A stretch of DNA of 64,000 bases from Myxococcaceae bacterium (lineage in GTDB: Bacteria; Myxococcota; Myxococcia; Myxococcales; Myxococcaceae), in the NCBI GenBank assembly GCA_016793095.1, contig JAEUJQ010000039.1, forward strand, positions 1 to 64,000, written 5' to 3'. The first letter of the stretch is position 1. Each line of letters begins with the position of its first letter. Positions 53,668 through 61,929 of this stretch are shown one piece after another. Both the position numbers and the translations under genes were made by a program. The notes under the pieces are model-generated. The model was not told the DNA's origin. It was given only the letters and a program-made list of their open reading frames with translations, and searched no databases.

Positions 53668-54113
53668 CCCTTCTCCCAGGTGAGGAGGCTGAGCGGGTAG
53701 ACGGGCCCGTCGAGCGCGAGGTCGACGAACTGCTTCACCTCGCCGCTCTTGAGCGACAACGTGGCCAGCTGCTCGCGGGTGAACCACTGGGCGGTGAGCG
53801 AGTGCTCGTCGGCCACCGTCTTCAGCGCGCGGTCATCGGCTGGCCGGGCGACGACGCAGATGCGCAGCCGTGACTCCCCGCCGTCCACCAGCGTGTGCTG
53901 CACCCGCAAGAGCCCCTCGAGCTCGACCGGCATGCCCGTCTCGTTGGCGGCATAGCGGCGCGCGGCCGAGAGCAGCTCTTCGCCAGCCTCGACGCGACCA
54001 CCGGGCAGGGACCAGGCGACGCCGTCCTTCCGGTCGCGCACGAGCGCCACCTTGCGGCCCGCCTTCACCACCACGAGCGCGAACGTGTACGTGGGAATCG
54101 GAGCGCGCGACAT
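53664..54113 (-). CDS. Nudix-fold protein with a degenerate Nudix box
   Basis: 149 residues from the ATG at 54113; a GTG four codons upstream is possible. The fold is recognisable: TYTFALVVVKAGRKVALVRD, then WSLPGGRVEAGEELLSAARR, and the C-terminal AQWFTREQLATLSL. The Nudix box reads GGRVEAGEELLSAARRYAAN followed by ETGM. Compared with the consensus REUxEExGU, the Arg and one Glu are kept, but the first catalytic Glu is Tyr and another is Asn. Metal-dependent diphosphate hydrolysis may therefore be weak or lost, and a binding role is possible. It sits 15 bases after dcd. Confidence 0.85.
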   Translation of the reverse strand: MSRAPIPTYTFALVVVKAGRKVALVRDRKDGVAWSLPGGRVEAGEELLSAARRYAANETGMPVELEGLLRVQHTLVDGGESRLRICVVARPADDRALKTVADEHSLTAQWFTREQLATLSLKSGEVKQFVDLALDGPVYPLSLLTWEKG

Positions 54114-54128
54114 GGGCTCACCCACCCC

Positions 54129-54695
54129 TCACGTCTTCGGCAGCGTGACGCCCGTCTGGCCCTGGTACTTGCCGCCGCGGTCGCGGTAGCTCGTCTCGCA
54201 GACCTCGTCGCTGCCGAAGAAGAGCATCTGCGCGACGCCCTCGTTGGCGTAGATGCGCGCGGGCAGCGGCGTGGTGTTCGAGAACTCGAGCGTCACGTGG
54301 CCTTCCCACTCGGGCTCGAGGGGCGTCACGTTCACGATGATGCCGCAGCGCGCGTAGGTGGACTTGCCGAGGCACACCACCAGCACCTCACGCGGAATGC
54401 GGAAGTACTCGACGGTGCGCGCGAGCGCGAAGGAGTTGGGCGGGATGATGCACTCGGGGCCCTTGATGTCGACGAAGCTGCGCGGGTCGAACGTCTTGGG
54501 GTCGACGATGGTGCTGTTGATGTTGGTGAAGACCTTGAACTCGTCGGCGCAGCGCACGTCGTAGCCGTAGCTCGAGGTGCCGTAGGAGACGATCTTGCGG
54601 CCCTCGGCCTCGCGCACCATGCGGGGCTCGAAGGGCTCGATCATCTTCCGCTCCAGCGCCATGCGGCGAATCCACTTGTCGGCCTTGATGGTCAT
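54129..54695 (-). CDS. dcd: dCTP deaminase
   Basis: 188 residues, the usual length. The family blocks are present in order: [92 protein letters not shown] and QMLFFGSDE, with the C-terminal [13 protein letters not shown]. The glutamate in the [15 protein letters not shown] region is the catalytic base that deaminates dCTP to dUTP for thymidylate synthesis. A trimer or hexamer is expected. It is divergent from mog across a 98-base gap and is followed closely by the Nudix-like gene. Confidence 0.97.
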   Translation of the reverse strand: MTIKADKWIRRMALERKMIEPFEPRMVREAEGRKIVSYGTSSYGYDVRCADEFKVFTNINSTIVDPKTFDPRSFVDIKGPECIIPPNSFALARTVEYFRIPREVLVVCLGKSTYARCGIIVNVTPLEPEWEGHVTLEFSNTTPLPARIYANEGVAQMLFFGSDEVCETSYRDRGGKYQGQTGVTLPKT

Positions 54696-54793
54696 CGAAC
54701 GCGCCTTGTCGTGAGAGTGGGGCGAAGCGGCGCGGCACCATGACAGAGGGGAGATCGCCCGTCACGGCCGGCAGTGGGGTAGAGGGCCGTCCA
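54696..54793. promoter_or_regulatory. Divergent intergenic region between dcd and mog
   Basis: This 98-base gap must contain the promoters of both dcd (leftward) and mog (rightward). It is GC-rich, like the surroundings. No clear -35/-10 pair or operator palindrome could be picked out by eye, so only the divergent arrangement supports the call. Confidence 0.35.
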
Positions 54794-55330
54794 ATGAGCG
54801 CTCCTGCACGCATCGGCATCGTCACCATGTCGGACCGCGCCTCGGCCGGCGTCTACGAGGACCTCTCGGGCAAGGCCATCGAGGCGACGCTGACGGAGTG
54901 GCTCGCGACGAGCTGGGAGAAGGTCTACCGCCTCATCCCGGACGACCGCGCCACCATCGAGCAGACGCTGGTCGACCTGGTGGACGTCGAGCGCTGCAGC
55001 CTGGTGGTGACGACGGGAGGCACCGGCCCCGCGCTGCGCGACGTGACCCCCGAGGCGACCGAGGCGGTGTGCGAGAAGCTGATGCCGGGCTTCGGCGAGC
55101 TGATGCGGCAGGTGTCGCTCAAGAGCGTGCCCACGGCGATTCTGTCGCGGCAGACCGCCGGCATCCGCAAGCAGGCGCTCATCATCAACCTGCCGGGGAA
55201 GCCGGCGGCGATTCGCGAGTGCCTCGAGGCCGTGTTCCCGGCGATTCCGTACTGCATCGACCTCATCGGCGGGGCGTTCCTCGAGGGGACGTCGGCGGCG
55301 CCGAAGGTGTTCCGCCCGAAGGCGAAGTAG
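54794..55330 (+). CDS. mog: Molybdopterin adenylyltransferase Mog
   Basis: 178 residues. The ATG at 54794 starts the conserved strand ARIGIVTMSDRASAGVYED; 18 upstream codons add unrelated residues. Further signatures are YRLIPDDRATIEQTLVDL, VVTTGGTGPALRDVTPEATE (the molybdopterin-binding TTGGTG loop) and the C-terminal AIPYCIDLIGG. Mog/MogA adenylates molybdopterin before molybdate insertion, in the molybdenum cofactor pathway. No other moa or moe gene is in the window. Confidence 0.95.
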   Translation: MSAPARIGIVTMSDRASAGVYEDLSGKAIEATLTEWLATSWEKVYRLIPDDRATIEQTLVDLVDVERCSLVVTTGGTGPALRDVTPEATEAVCEKLMPGFGELMRQVSLKSVPTAILSRQTAGIRKQALIINLPGKPAAIRECLEAVFPAIPYCIDLIGGAFLEGTSAAPKVFRPKAK

Positions 55331-55366
55331 GGCGTCGCTCCGTCGCTGGCGCTGCCGGCGCGGCCG

Positions 55367-55530
55367 TCACTGACAGCAGCGGAACCCGATGGCGTACGCG
55401 CCCTGACGGGAACGAGGGACCACGCTGGCGTCAGGTCTCTCGCCTGGTCCGAGGCGCGGCTCGACTTCGCTCGGCGGCTCGAAGGCGTGGTCGTGGTACC
55501 CACGGCCCATGCAACGATCGCTGACTCTCG
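55367..55530 (-). pseudogene. C-terminal remnant, resembling the end of a formylglycine-generating-enzyme-like protein
   Basis: Read on the reverse strand to a TGA at 55367, the frame gives RCMGRGYHDHAFEPPSEVEP and, near its end, RQGAYAIGFRCCQ. The final IGFRCC is the typical closing strand of sulfatase-modifying (FGE/SUMF1-type) domains, and RGYHDHAFEPP resembles the loop before it. Upstream the frame stays open but becomes Ser/Arg/Leu-rich without a start or domain. I read it as a relic of a lost gene. The rest of 55331-55662 holds nothing recognisable. Confidence 0.4.
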
Positions 55531-55662
55531 GCTCAGTCGGCTTCGCCTCGGCGTGTCTGCTCGAAGAGAGAGAGGGTGTCGTCAGCCGGCGAGGGTGAGC
55601 GAAGGCTGGGCTCGGACAACGACACCCCTCGAGGCTCTCATCTTTCCGAAAGCCGCGGCTCG

Positions 55663-57057
55663 TCAGGGGAGCACGAGGGGACCGTAGAGCTCAGTGAATG
55701 AGGCGCCGCCGCCGACCCCCTCGAGCACCTCGTCGAGGCGGCGGCGCCCGTTCTTCCGAATCCACGCCTCAACCTCGGCTCTCGCCTGGCAATAGGTCGG
55801 TTCGAACTTCCCGCGGAGATCGGTGTACCGGAAGAAGACGCCGCTGGTCTGGAGCCGAAGCAGCGTGTCCACACCCCGCGGCGTGCCCGGGGGGCAGTGC
55901 GGAGAATCACCGACGCTCGCCGCGAGGCCTTCGTCGAACCACGCTGGCAGGCGCTTGCCCCTCGTTTTTCCCGTCACGGCAGCGTGTGAGAACTCGTGCG
56001 CGAGGTCGAAGATCATGGCGCGCCAGATGCCGGTGAGCACGATGGTCGTCCCACCTTCCCAGCGGTAGGTCGCGCCGCGCGGCTGGCTGCCCGGGTCGAG
56101 CGTGAGCGATCGCCTCGTGTCGCCGACGAAGTGGCGCGCGCACTCGTCGGAAACGCAGAAGACGGTCCGCAGCGGCATCGTGCGAAGGTTCGGGAAGACC
56201 TCGCCGGCGTAGCGGAGCGCCTCTGCGTAGGCAGTCGTCGCGGTATTGAGCTGCTCGGTCGTCGCGCGTGGATCAACCCAGAGCCCGCTGCACACCGGGC
56301 GAACGGTCTCTGGACCAATGGGCAGCGCCTCGCCGCCATCGACCGCTTCGCAGAGGCCCACGGGCATGTCTGCTCGCTCGTCCTCGGCGAGGGCGCGAGC
56401 CACCGCGCGCTGCAGATCGGAGAGCTGCCGCACGGGACCCAGGTCGCCGCCATTGACGAACACCCAGGGTACGTCCCGGACTCCGAGCTGATCGGCGAGC
56501 GCCGCCTCGCGCTCGATTGCCTCGCTCACCTGAGTCGAGGCAAGCGCGGCTCGAAAGCGCGGCAGATCGACGCCGGCCTGTTGCGCGACGCGCTCGAGCT
56601 CTTCGGCCGTCGGCGTGTGATCGCCCCACGTGAGGGAAATGTTCAGGTTCAGCAGCTCATGCATGGGCCAGAACCTTCCCTGCTCGTGCGCGGCACGGGC
56701 GGCGAGCGCGACCGGGCGCTGATTGCCCGTCACTCCGAAGCGGCTCTCCTTCCACACCACCCGCACGTCACCCTTGAACTCGTTCGCGACCTCGTTGAGC
56801 AGGGAGTCGATGGTCGAGGTGAAGGTCGAGGCGTGGTCGCCGAAGATGACGAGGGTCACGCGTGCGTCGGCTGGGCCACGAACAGGAGAGTCACCAGCGG
56901 GCACCGTGAACGTCCTGAGCCGAAGTGGCGCGAGTCCGCTCGGGGCGGCGGGGGTGGCTGGCGTTCCGATGAGTGCCTGGCGTTGAGGGTGAAGACACGC
57001 CAATGCGGAGAGCGACGAGAGCAGCCACGGCAGCGCAGGGCGGATGTGGAAACGCAT
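55663..57057 (-). CDS. Lipoprotein fusing a Cys-less thioredoxin-fold domain to a zinc-metallopeptidase-like domain
   Basis: 464 residues from the ATG at 57057. The signal WLLSSLSALACLHP predicts a lipoprotein. About 50-230 resembles DsbA/thioredoxin-like folds: VTLVIFGDHASTFTSTIDSL, FWPMHELLNLNISLTWGD, QAGVDLPRFRAALAST and VPWVFVNGGDLG. The CxxC redox site is replaced by ASTF, so it cannot be an oxidase. About 260-464 has a metallopeptidase pattern: IFDLAHEFSHAAVTG, then LPAWFDEGLAASVGD. The HEFSH plus downstream Glu fits the gluzincin (peptidase MA-like) zinc site. I infer a periplasmic or surface protease with an inactive thioredoxin-fold docking domain. Confidence 0.88.
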   Translation of the reverse strand: MRFHIRPALPWLLSSLSALACLHPQRQALIGTPATPAAPSGLAPLRLRTFTVPAGDSPVRGPADARVTLVIFGDHASTFTSTIDSLLNEVANEFKGDVRVVWKESRFGVTGNQRPVALAARAAHEQGRFWPMHELLNLNISLTWGDHTPTAEELERVAQQAGVDLPRFRAALASTQVSEAIEREAALADQLGVRDVPWVFVNGGDLGPVRQLSDLQRAVARALAEDERADMPVGLCEAVDGGEALPIGPETVRPVCSGLWVDPRATTEQLNTATTAYAEALRYAGEVFPNLRTMPLRTVFCVSDECARHFVGDTRRSLTLDPGSQPRGATYRWEGGTTIVLTGIWRAMIFDLAHEFSHAAVTGKTRGKRLPAWFDEGLAASVGDSPHCPPGTPRGVDTLLRLQTSGVFFRYTDLRGKFEPTYCQARAEVEAWIRKNGRRRLDEVLEGVGGGASFTELYGPLVLP

Positions 57058-57164
57058 CGACGCGCAAGAAAGCAAGAAGAGGACGCCGGAGAACGGAAGA
57101 AAGAAACGAACTACGGAAGGGCCTCACTCAGGACCTGCCGGATCTGCTCCCACCCAGGTCGGTT

Positions 57165-57341
57165 CTTCCTGCATCCTCATCCTTCACGGGCGCGGCACAC
57201 GTCAACGTCGGAGGCCGCTTCTTCATCACGCCGCGGGTCGGCCTCGTCGTCCAGGCCTTCTGGCCGCTGTACGAGATGCTGCCCGACCTCTCCGACAACA
57301 ACACCACGCTGCTGTCCCTCGGTGTCACCTGGGTCATCTGA
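57165..57341 (+). pseudogene. C-terminal fragment of an outer-membrane beta-barrel protein
   Basis: The last 59 codons before the stop at 57341 read as a clean beta-barrel ending: AAHVNVGGRFFITPRVGLVV, then QAFWPLYEMLPDLSDNN and a terminal LLSLGVTWVI. The end in alternating hydrophobics with a nearby Trp matches the closing strand of many barrels. Upstream, the frame becomes Arg/Lys-rich and overlaps the opposite gene's 5' end, with no start or signal. It is most likely the relic of a truncated gene. Confidence 0.5.
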
Positions 57342-57427
57342 GCCGGGCGTCCCTCGAGCAAGAGAGACCGCCCCTTGCGGAATGATTGTAGGCAGGTGTA
57401 GGTGCGCCCCTCTCCGGGAGCATCTGC

Positions 57428-58699
57428 ATGCGCGTGTTCAGCTCAGTGGTGGTGGCGGTCCTGGTCTCGGCCTGCGGGCCCGACTCGGTCGCGGTGTGGA
57501 CCGACGCGGCGGAGGACGAGGGCGTCGAGCTGGTGGAGGCCGAGCTGACGGCGTCGGCCATCTTCGCCTTCTTGAACGGGCCTGACGCCACCGTCGAGCT
57601 GCTCGACGGAGAGGTCGGCCTCGACGGCCGCGCTGCGCGGAACATCGTGGCGCACGTGCGCGGGCCCGACGGCGCGCTGGGCACCGGCGACGACGACCTG
57701 CTGCAGTCCATCGCCGAGCTCGACGCGATCGCGTGGGTGGGCGCCTCGGCCATCGCCGCCATCGACCGCTACGCGACGCCGCGCTACGGCCTGCAAGACG
57801 TCGTGGTGGAAGGCGTGCGCTTCTCGGGCGCCGAGGCCGCCGAGGTGGTGGCCGTCTGCAATGACGACGCGCGGCTGCTCCTGAACGACGTGGGCCTCAC
57901 CGGGCTGCAGCGCCAGAAGCTGCAGCTGGCGCGGCCGCACACCTCCATCGCCACCGTCGCGGCGACGTACGGCATCGGCAGCGCCGCCCTGACGAAGCTG
58001 CGCGACTTCGCGGCCCGCGCGCTGGGCAGCACCCCCACGCCGCCGCCCGCGCCGGCGACGTGCCAGGAAGCAGCCGGCAAGCGCGACGGCGTCTTCTTCA
58101 CCGCGGCAGACGCCTGCAAGGCCGTCACCTTCCTCAACACCGCGCGCACCAGCGACATGTGGCGGCTGCCGCGCACGGCCCTCGACTTCGTCTACTTCGG
58201 CGGCCCCAACCGGCCCCTGGGCGTCGGGCTGCGCAGCCGCTGGAGCGCCCTCAACGAGTACACCGACGCCGCGGGCGTGGGCACCGGCGCCGTCACCGGC
58301 CTCTTCCAGTCCCTCGCGGCCTGGACCCCCGGAGGCCCGACGAGTGACACGGTGGCCGACGCGTGGGCCCGCCGCGCCGAGCTGGTGGACCGCCCCGTGC
58401 GCTTCGACCGCGCCTTCGTCTCCCGCGTCTTCCCCGTCTCGGTCGACCCCAACCGGCCGTGGATCGCGTACGCGTGCGGCGAGCTGCGCGACGCGCCAGG
58501 CGCCGCGACGTACGTGCAGGCCTGCTTCACGATGGTGGGTGCCGACAGCGCGGGCGGCTGCCAGGCCGAGAACTGCTACGCCAACCGGCTGAACACGTGG
58601 GTCCAGGCCCGCGGCGAGCTCGCCCGCTCGACCGTCAGCGGCAGCGGCGGCTTCGTCATCTGGCTGAGCAACTCGGGCTTCGGCACCCCGGCGCCCTGA
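57428..58699 (+). CDS. Lipoprotein with helix-hairpin-helix-like N-terminal domain
   Basis: 423 residues. The signal VVVAVLVSACGPD gives a lipoprotein. About 35-115 has FLNGPDATVELLDGEVGLDG, then DDDLLQSIAELDAIAWVGAS and AIAAIDRYA. A second copy lies at about 125-195, ending YGIGSAALTKLRDFAARALG. GVGLDGxAA and WVGASAIAAI look like helix-hairpin-helix turns of the ComEA type, here outside the cytoplasm. The C-terminal 220 residues (about 210-423) are beta-rich with CKAVTFLNTARTS, RPWIAYACGEL and a Cys trio (CFTMVG, GCQAENCY). It might bind DNA or another polymer at the cell surface; this is inference. Confidence 0.75.
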   Translation: MRVFSSVVVAVLVSACGPDSVAVWTDAAEDEGVELVEAELTASAIFAFLNGPDATVELLDGEVGLDGRAARNIVAHVRGPDGALGTGDDDLLQSIAELDAIAWVGASAIAAIDRYATPRYGLQDVVVEGVRFSGAEAAEVVAVCNDDARLLLNDVGLTGLQRQKLQLARPHTSIATVAATYGIGSAALTKLRDFAARALGSTPTPPPAPATCQEAAGKRDGVFFTAADACKAVTFLNTARTSDMWRLPRTALDFVYFGGPNRPLGVGLRSRWSALNEYTDAAGVGTGAVTGLFQSLAAWTPGGPTSDTVADAWARRAELVDRPVRFDRAFVSRVFPVSVDPNRPWIAYACGELRDAPGAATYVQACFTMVGADSAGGCQAENCYANRLNTWVQARGELARSTVSGSGGFVIWLSNSGFGTPAP

Positions 58700-58734
58700 C
58701 GGCTGCTTCGGCGGAAGTCGAGTAGGCTGTGGTG

Positions 58735-59304
58735 ATGGCTTCCGCAGTCACGCAGCCCCGGATGTCGTGGAAGGACTTCGTCGCCTTCGAGCGAGCGGCC
58801 TCGGAGAAGCACGAGTTTCTCCGGGGAGAGGTCTGGGCGATGGCAGGGGGCACGCCTGAACACGGCCGCCTCGCCGCGAACGTGATGCGAGCCCTCGGGA
58901 ACACGCTCCAGGGCCGCCCCTGTGTCGTGATGAGCTCGGACGTCCGGGTTCGGGTTCGCGACACCGATCGGTCGACCTACCCCGACGCGTTCGTCGTCTG
59001 CGGACGCCTCGAGCACGACCCGGACGACGAGAACACCATCACCAATCCACTCATCATCGTCGAGGTCCTCTCAGCCAGCACCGAGGCCAGCGACCGCGGC
59101 GAGAAGTTCGCGCACTACCAGCACCTCACGTCGCTCCGCGACTATGTGCTCATTTCGCAGACGGAGAGGCGAATCGAGGTCTTCTCTCGCGGCGCCGGAG
59201 CCTCGTGGTTGATGACGCCCTATGGCCCCGGTCAGCGCGTGCCGCTCCCCTCGGTGAACGTCGAGCTCGACCTCGACGCGCTCTACTTCAACCCGCTCGC
59301 GTGA
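58735..59304 (+). CDS. Uma2 family (DUF820) endonuclease-like protein
   Basis: 189 residues from the ATG at 58735; two GTG codons precede it. The family pattern is clear: KHEFLRGEVWAMAGGTPEHG, LGNTLQGRPCVVMSSDVRVR, YPDAFVVCGRLEHD (metal Asp), NPLIIVEVLSASTEASDRG (EVLS with the catalytic Glu), FAHYQHLTSLRDYVLISQTE and the final RVPLPSVNVELDLDALYF. This is a PD-(D/E)xK nuclease fold (DUF820). Most Uma2 proteins have no known substrate. It is cytosolic. It stands alone, 35 bases after the lipoprotein gene. Confidence 0.95.
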   Translation: MASAVTQPRMSWKDFVAFERAASEKHEFLRGEVWAMAGGTPEHGRLAANVMRALGNTLQGRPCVVMSSDVRVRVRDTDRSTYPDAFVVCGRLEHDPDDENTITNPLIIVEVLSASTEASDRGEKFAHYQHLTSLRDYVLISQTERRIEVFSRGAGASWLMTPYGPGQRVPLPSVNVELDLDALYFNPLA

Positions 59305-59359
59305 CTCGCCTGACCGTGGACAGCCGTCAGGGGTCCACCCGCGGCGTGGTCAGCCAGCG

Positions 59360-59911
59360 CTACTGCACCGTGCGCGCGACCCGCAGCACCGCCACGCTGA
59401 AGGTCGCGCCCACCGCGCGGGCCGTCGTGACGTTCACCATCGGCTGCGGCTTGCCGTTCGTCGCCACCACGCCGACGAGGGCCCCGGCGCTCACGTCGGC
59501 CGCGGTCAGCGCGAGCGAGTACCGGCCCTGGCGCTTCGCGGCCTCGAGCGCGGCCTTCACGTCTTCGGGCGAGAGCGCGCTCGAGAGCAGGACCGCGTCG
59601 GCCGTGTCGCCGCCGCCCGCGTCGTCGCCGCCCGCCCCTGTCACCCGGTAGACGAGCGCGCGCTTCTTGATGCGCTTCACCTCGAGCCCCTGGAGGCTCG
59701 CGACGAGCGCAGCGGCCTCGGCCTCACGCCCCTTCGACGCGGGCACTGACACGACGAAGTCACCCTGGCCGCGGCGCTCGAAGCCTTCGTCGTAGGTGAG
59801 CACCTTGAGCATCACCAGCATCGCCTGCGACACCGGCACCTCGGCCGACGCGCCCTGACCGGCCGCGGCCGTCGCGATGAGCAGTGAAGCGCTGGCGGCG
59901 AGCCACCTCAC
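59360..59911 (-). CDS. YfiR-like (DUF4154) periplasmic protein
   Basis: 183 residues. The GTG at 59911 overlaps the stop of the TonB-receptor gene by four bases (GTGA) and opens a signal peptide (WLAASASLLIATAAAGQG). The domain has the YfiR outline: SQAMLVMLKVLTYDEGFERR, then FVVSVPASKGREAEAAALVA, KKRALVYRVTGAG, ADAVLLSSALSPEDVKAALE, YSLALTAADVSAGALVGVV and a final MVNVTTARAVGATFSVAVLR. YfiR proteins repress membrane diguanylate cyclases in some species. DUF4154 proteins next to TonB receptors are common and their role there is unclear. Confidence 0.8.
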   Translation of the reverse strand: MRWLAASASLLIATAAAGQGASAEVPVSQAMLVMLKVLTYDEGFERRGQGDFVVSVPASKGREAEAAALVASLQGLEVKRIKKRALVYRVTGAGGDDAGGGDTADAVLLSSALSPEDVKAALEAAKRQGRYSLALTAADVSAGALVGVVATNGKPQPMVNVTTARAVGATFSVAVLRVARTVQ

Positions 59912-61884
59912 TTCGCGGGAGCTCCGAACGCGTAGCTCGCGCGCACGAAGAACTCGCGCCCGCGCCCGGGGATGGGCGCCGTCCCTCCGGCGTAGGGCTG
60001 GGCGAAGGCGACGTTCGCGTCGAGCAGGTTCCCGACGCCCACCTGCGCCGAGAGCCCTTCGAGGCCCAGGTTGTCGGCGCCCAGCCAGAGCGCCAGCAGC
60101 AGCGCCGGCGCGAGCTGCCCCACCACGCCGTTGCCATCGAAGACGTCGGTCGGCGTCACCAGCGCCTGCCTGCCGGAGAAGAAGACGGCGCTGCCGCCGA
60201 GCGAGAAGCGCTGCGTCAGCCGGAGCCGGCCGAAGGCGGTGGCCTTCACCAGCGGCATCGCGAGCAGCGTCGGCGTCGGCGCCCCGGGGACCAACCAGGT
60301 GTCGATGTCCTCTGCGATGACTGGCGCCGCCAGCGCCGCGGTCGCGGTGAGCGAGCCGTGCCGGCCCCGCAGCCGCACCAGCGCCTCGGCGCCCGCGGTC
60401 GAGACGACCCCACCGTTGCGGTACGACTCCTCGCCGGTCTCGGCATCGACGCCGTAGACGATGGGCGCGTTGAGCGAGGTGTAGAAGCCGTTCACCGAGA
60501 GGTACGTGAAGTCGCCGACCGTCACGCCCACCTCGGCCTCCGCGACGTGGGTGCGCTCGGACTTGAGCGTCGGGTTGCCGTTCAGGTTCTCGATGGAGGG
60601 GTTGCGGAACGCGCCGCCGTAGAGGGCCTTGAGGTTCACCGGGCCAAGCTGCTTCGTCAGCGCGACCCGGGGCGCCACGTTGGCCCCCACGGCCGAGTGC
60701 CACTCGAAGCGGCCTCCCGCGGTGACGTTGACGACGGGCGTGTCCCACTGCCCCTGGAGCCAGGTCGCGACGCTGCCGTAGCTGACGGTCGAGCGGCCGT
60801 CGAAGCGGCTCTGCACACCCAGCTCGCGCTCGTTGTTGAGCCACGCGTGGTCCCAGAAGCCATCGACGCCGCCCGACAGCGTGAGCGACTCGAGCGGCCG
60901 CCAGAAGGCCGTCAACCCGACGAGCAGGCGCGAGGCCGACTTGTCGTAGAAGAAGGGCGAGCGCTCGTCGGCGGTCCGCCACGGCACCTGCAGGCGGGCG
61001 GTCGCGCGAGGGCGGAGCGTGAGGGTCGCGCCCACGGGCAGGTCGGCCTGCACGTCGCCCAGCATCGTACGGAACGTCGAGACTTCGTTGGGCCCGGGCA
61101 GCTCTCCGTAGCCGACCCGCTGGCCCAGCACCTGGTCGTCCACCAGCACGCGGGCGCGAAGGCGCTTCCAGGCCAGGCTCGCCGTCAGCATCATCGGGTC
61201 GAGCGGCTGGTCGCCGAGCGGGGCCGAGTTGCCCTGGTAGTCCGTCCAGGTTCGACGGGTGAAGCGGCCCTCGCCGCGGGCCGCGTGCACGCTCCACTCG
61301 ACGTCTTCGGCGTCGTGCCGGGCGCCTGCCGAGCCCGCGAGGGACCAGTCGTGAAAGCCCTGCAGCCCGGCGGCGAAGCGCCCGGCCAGCTCGCCACCCT
61401 GCAGCGTGCGTCCCTGCCGCGTCACCACGTTGATGACGGCGAGCTCGGCGCTGCCCCCGTACAGGGCCGAGCCGGGACCGCGAATGACCTCGAGCCGCTC
61501 GATGGTGTGCGCGAGGATGTGGTGACCGAACTGCGTGACCGCGTACAGGAGCTCGTTCAGCTCCTAGCCATCGAGCAGGACCAGCACCTTGCCCTCGTGG
61601 CCCCACAGGCCGCGGAACGCCACGCCGACCACGCCGGTGACGTCGTGGTGGAAGGTGAAGCCCGGCAGCAGCTGAAGCACCTCGAGCAGGTCCCTGGCGC
61701 CCGAGGCCACGATCTCCTCGCGCGTGACCAGCAGCACGACGTTGGGCGCCTCGCGCGTCGTCCTGGCGTCTCGCGTGGCGACCTCGCCGGGCGCGTCGAG
61801 CAGCGCTTCGAGGGAGAACTCGTCGATGTCGGCGCCATCACCGGGTGCGCCTGACAGCAGCGCCAATACGAGGCTGAACGTCAT
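59908..61884 (-). pseudogene. TonB-dependent receptor with an in-frame amber codon
   Basis: From the ATG at 61884, an export signal (MTFSLVLALLSGAPG) leads to a plug domain: APNVVLLVTREEIVASGARD, LLEVLQLLPGFTFHHDVTG, then VLVLLDG. A single TAG (61564-61566) replaces the expected codon before ELNELLYAVTQFG, and the frame continues unbroken with IERLEVIRGPGSALYGGS, AVINVVTRQGR and a 22-strand-type barrel to a terminal FVRASYAFGAPAK. In all, 658 codons, normal for a small receptor. CAG to TAG is the simplest cause. Ligand unknown. It may be a pseudogene, a sequencing error, or read through. The downstream YfiR-like gene still overlaps its stop. Confidence 0.85.
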
Positions 61885-61929
61885 GGGCGGCCAGATACCA
61901 CTTTCGCGGGCGGGTACAGGGGTGTCGGC

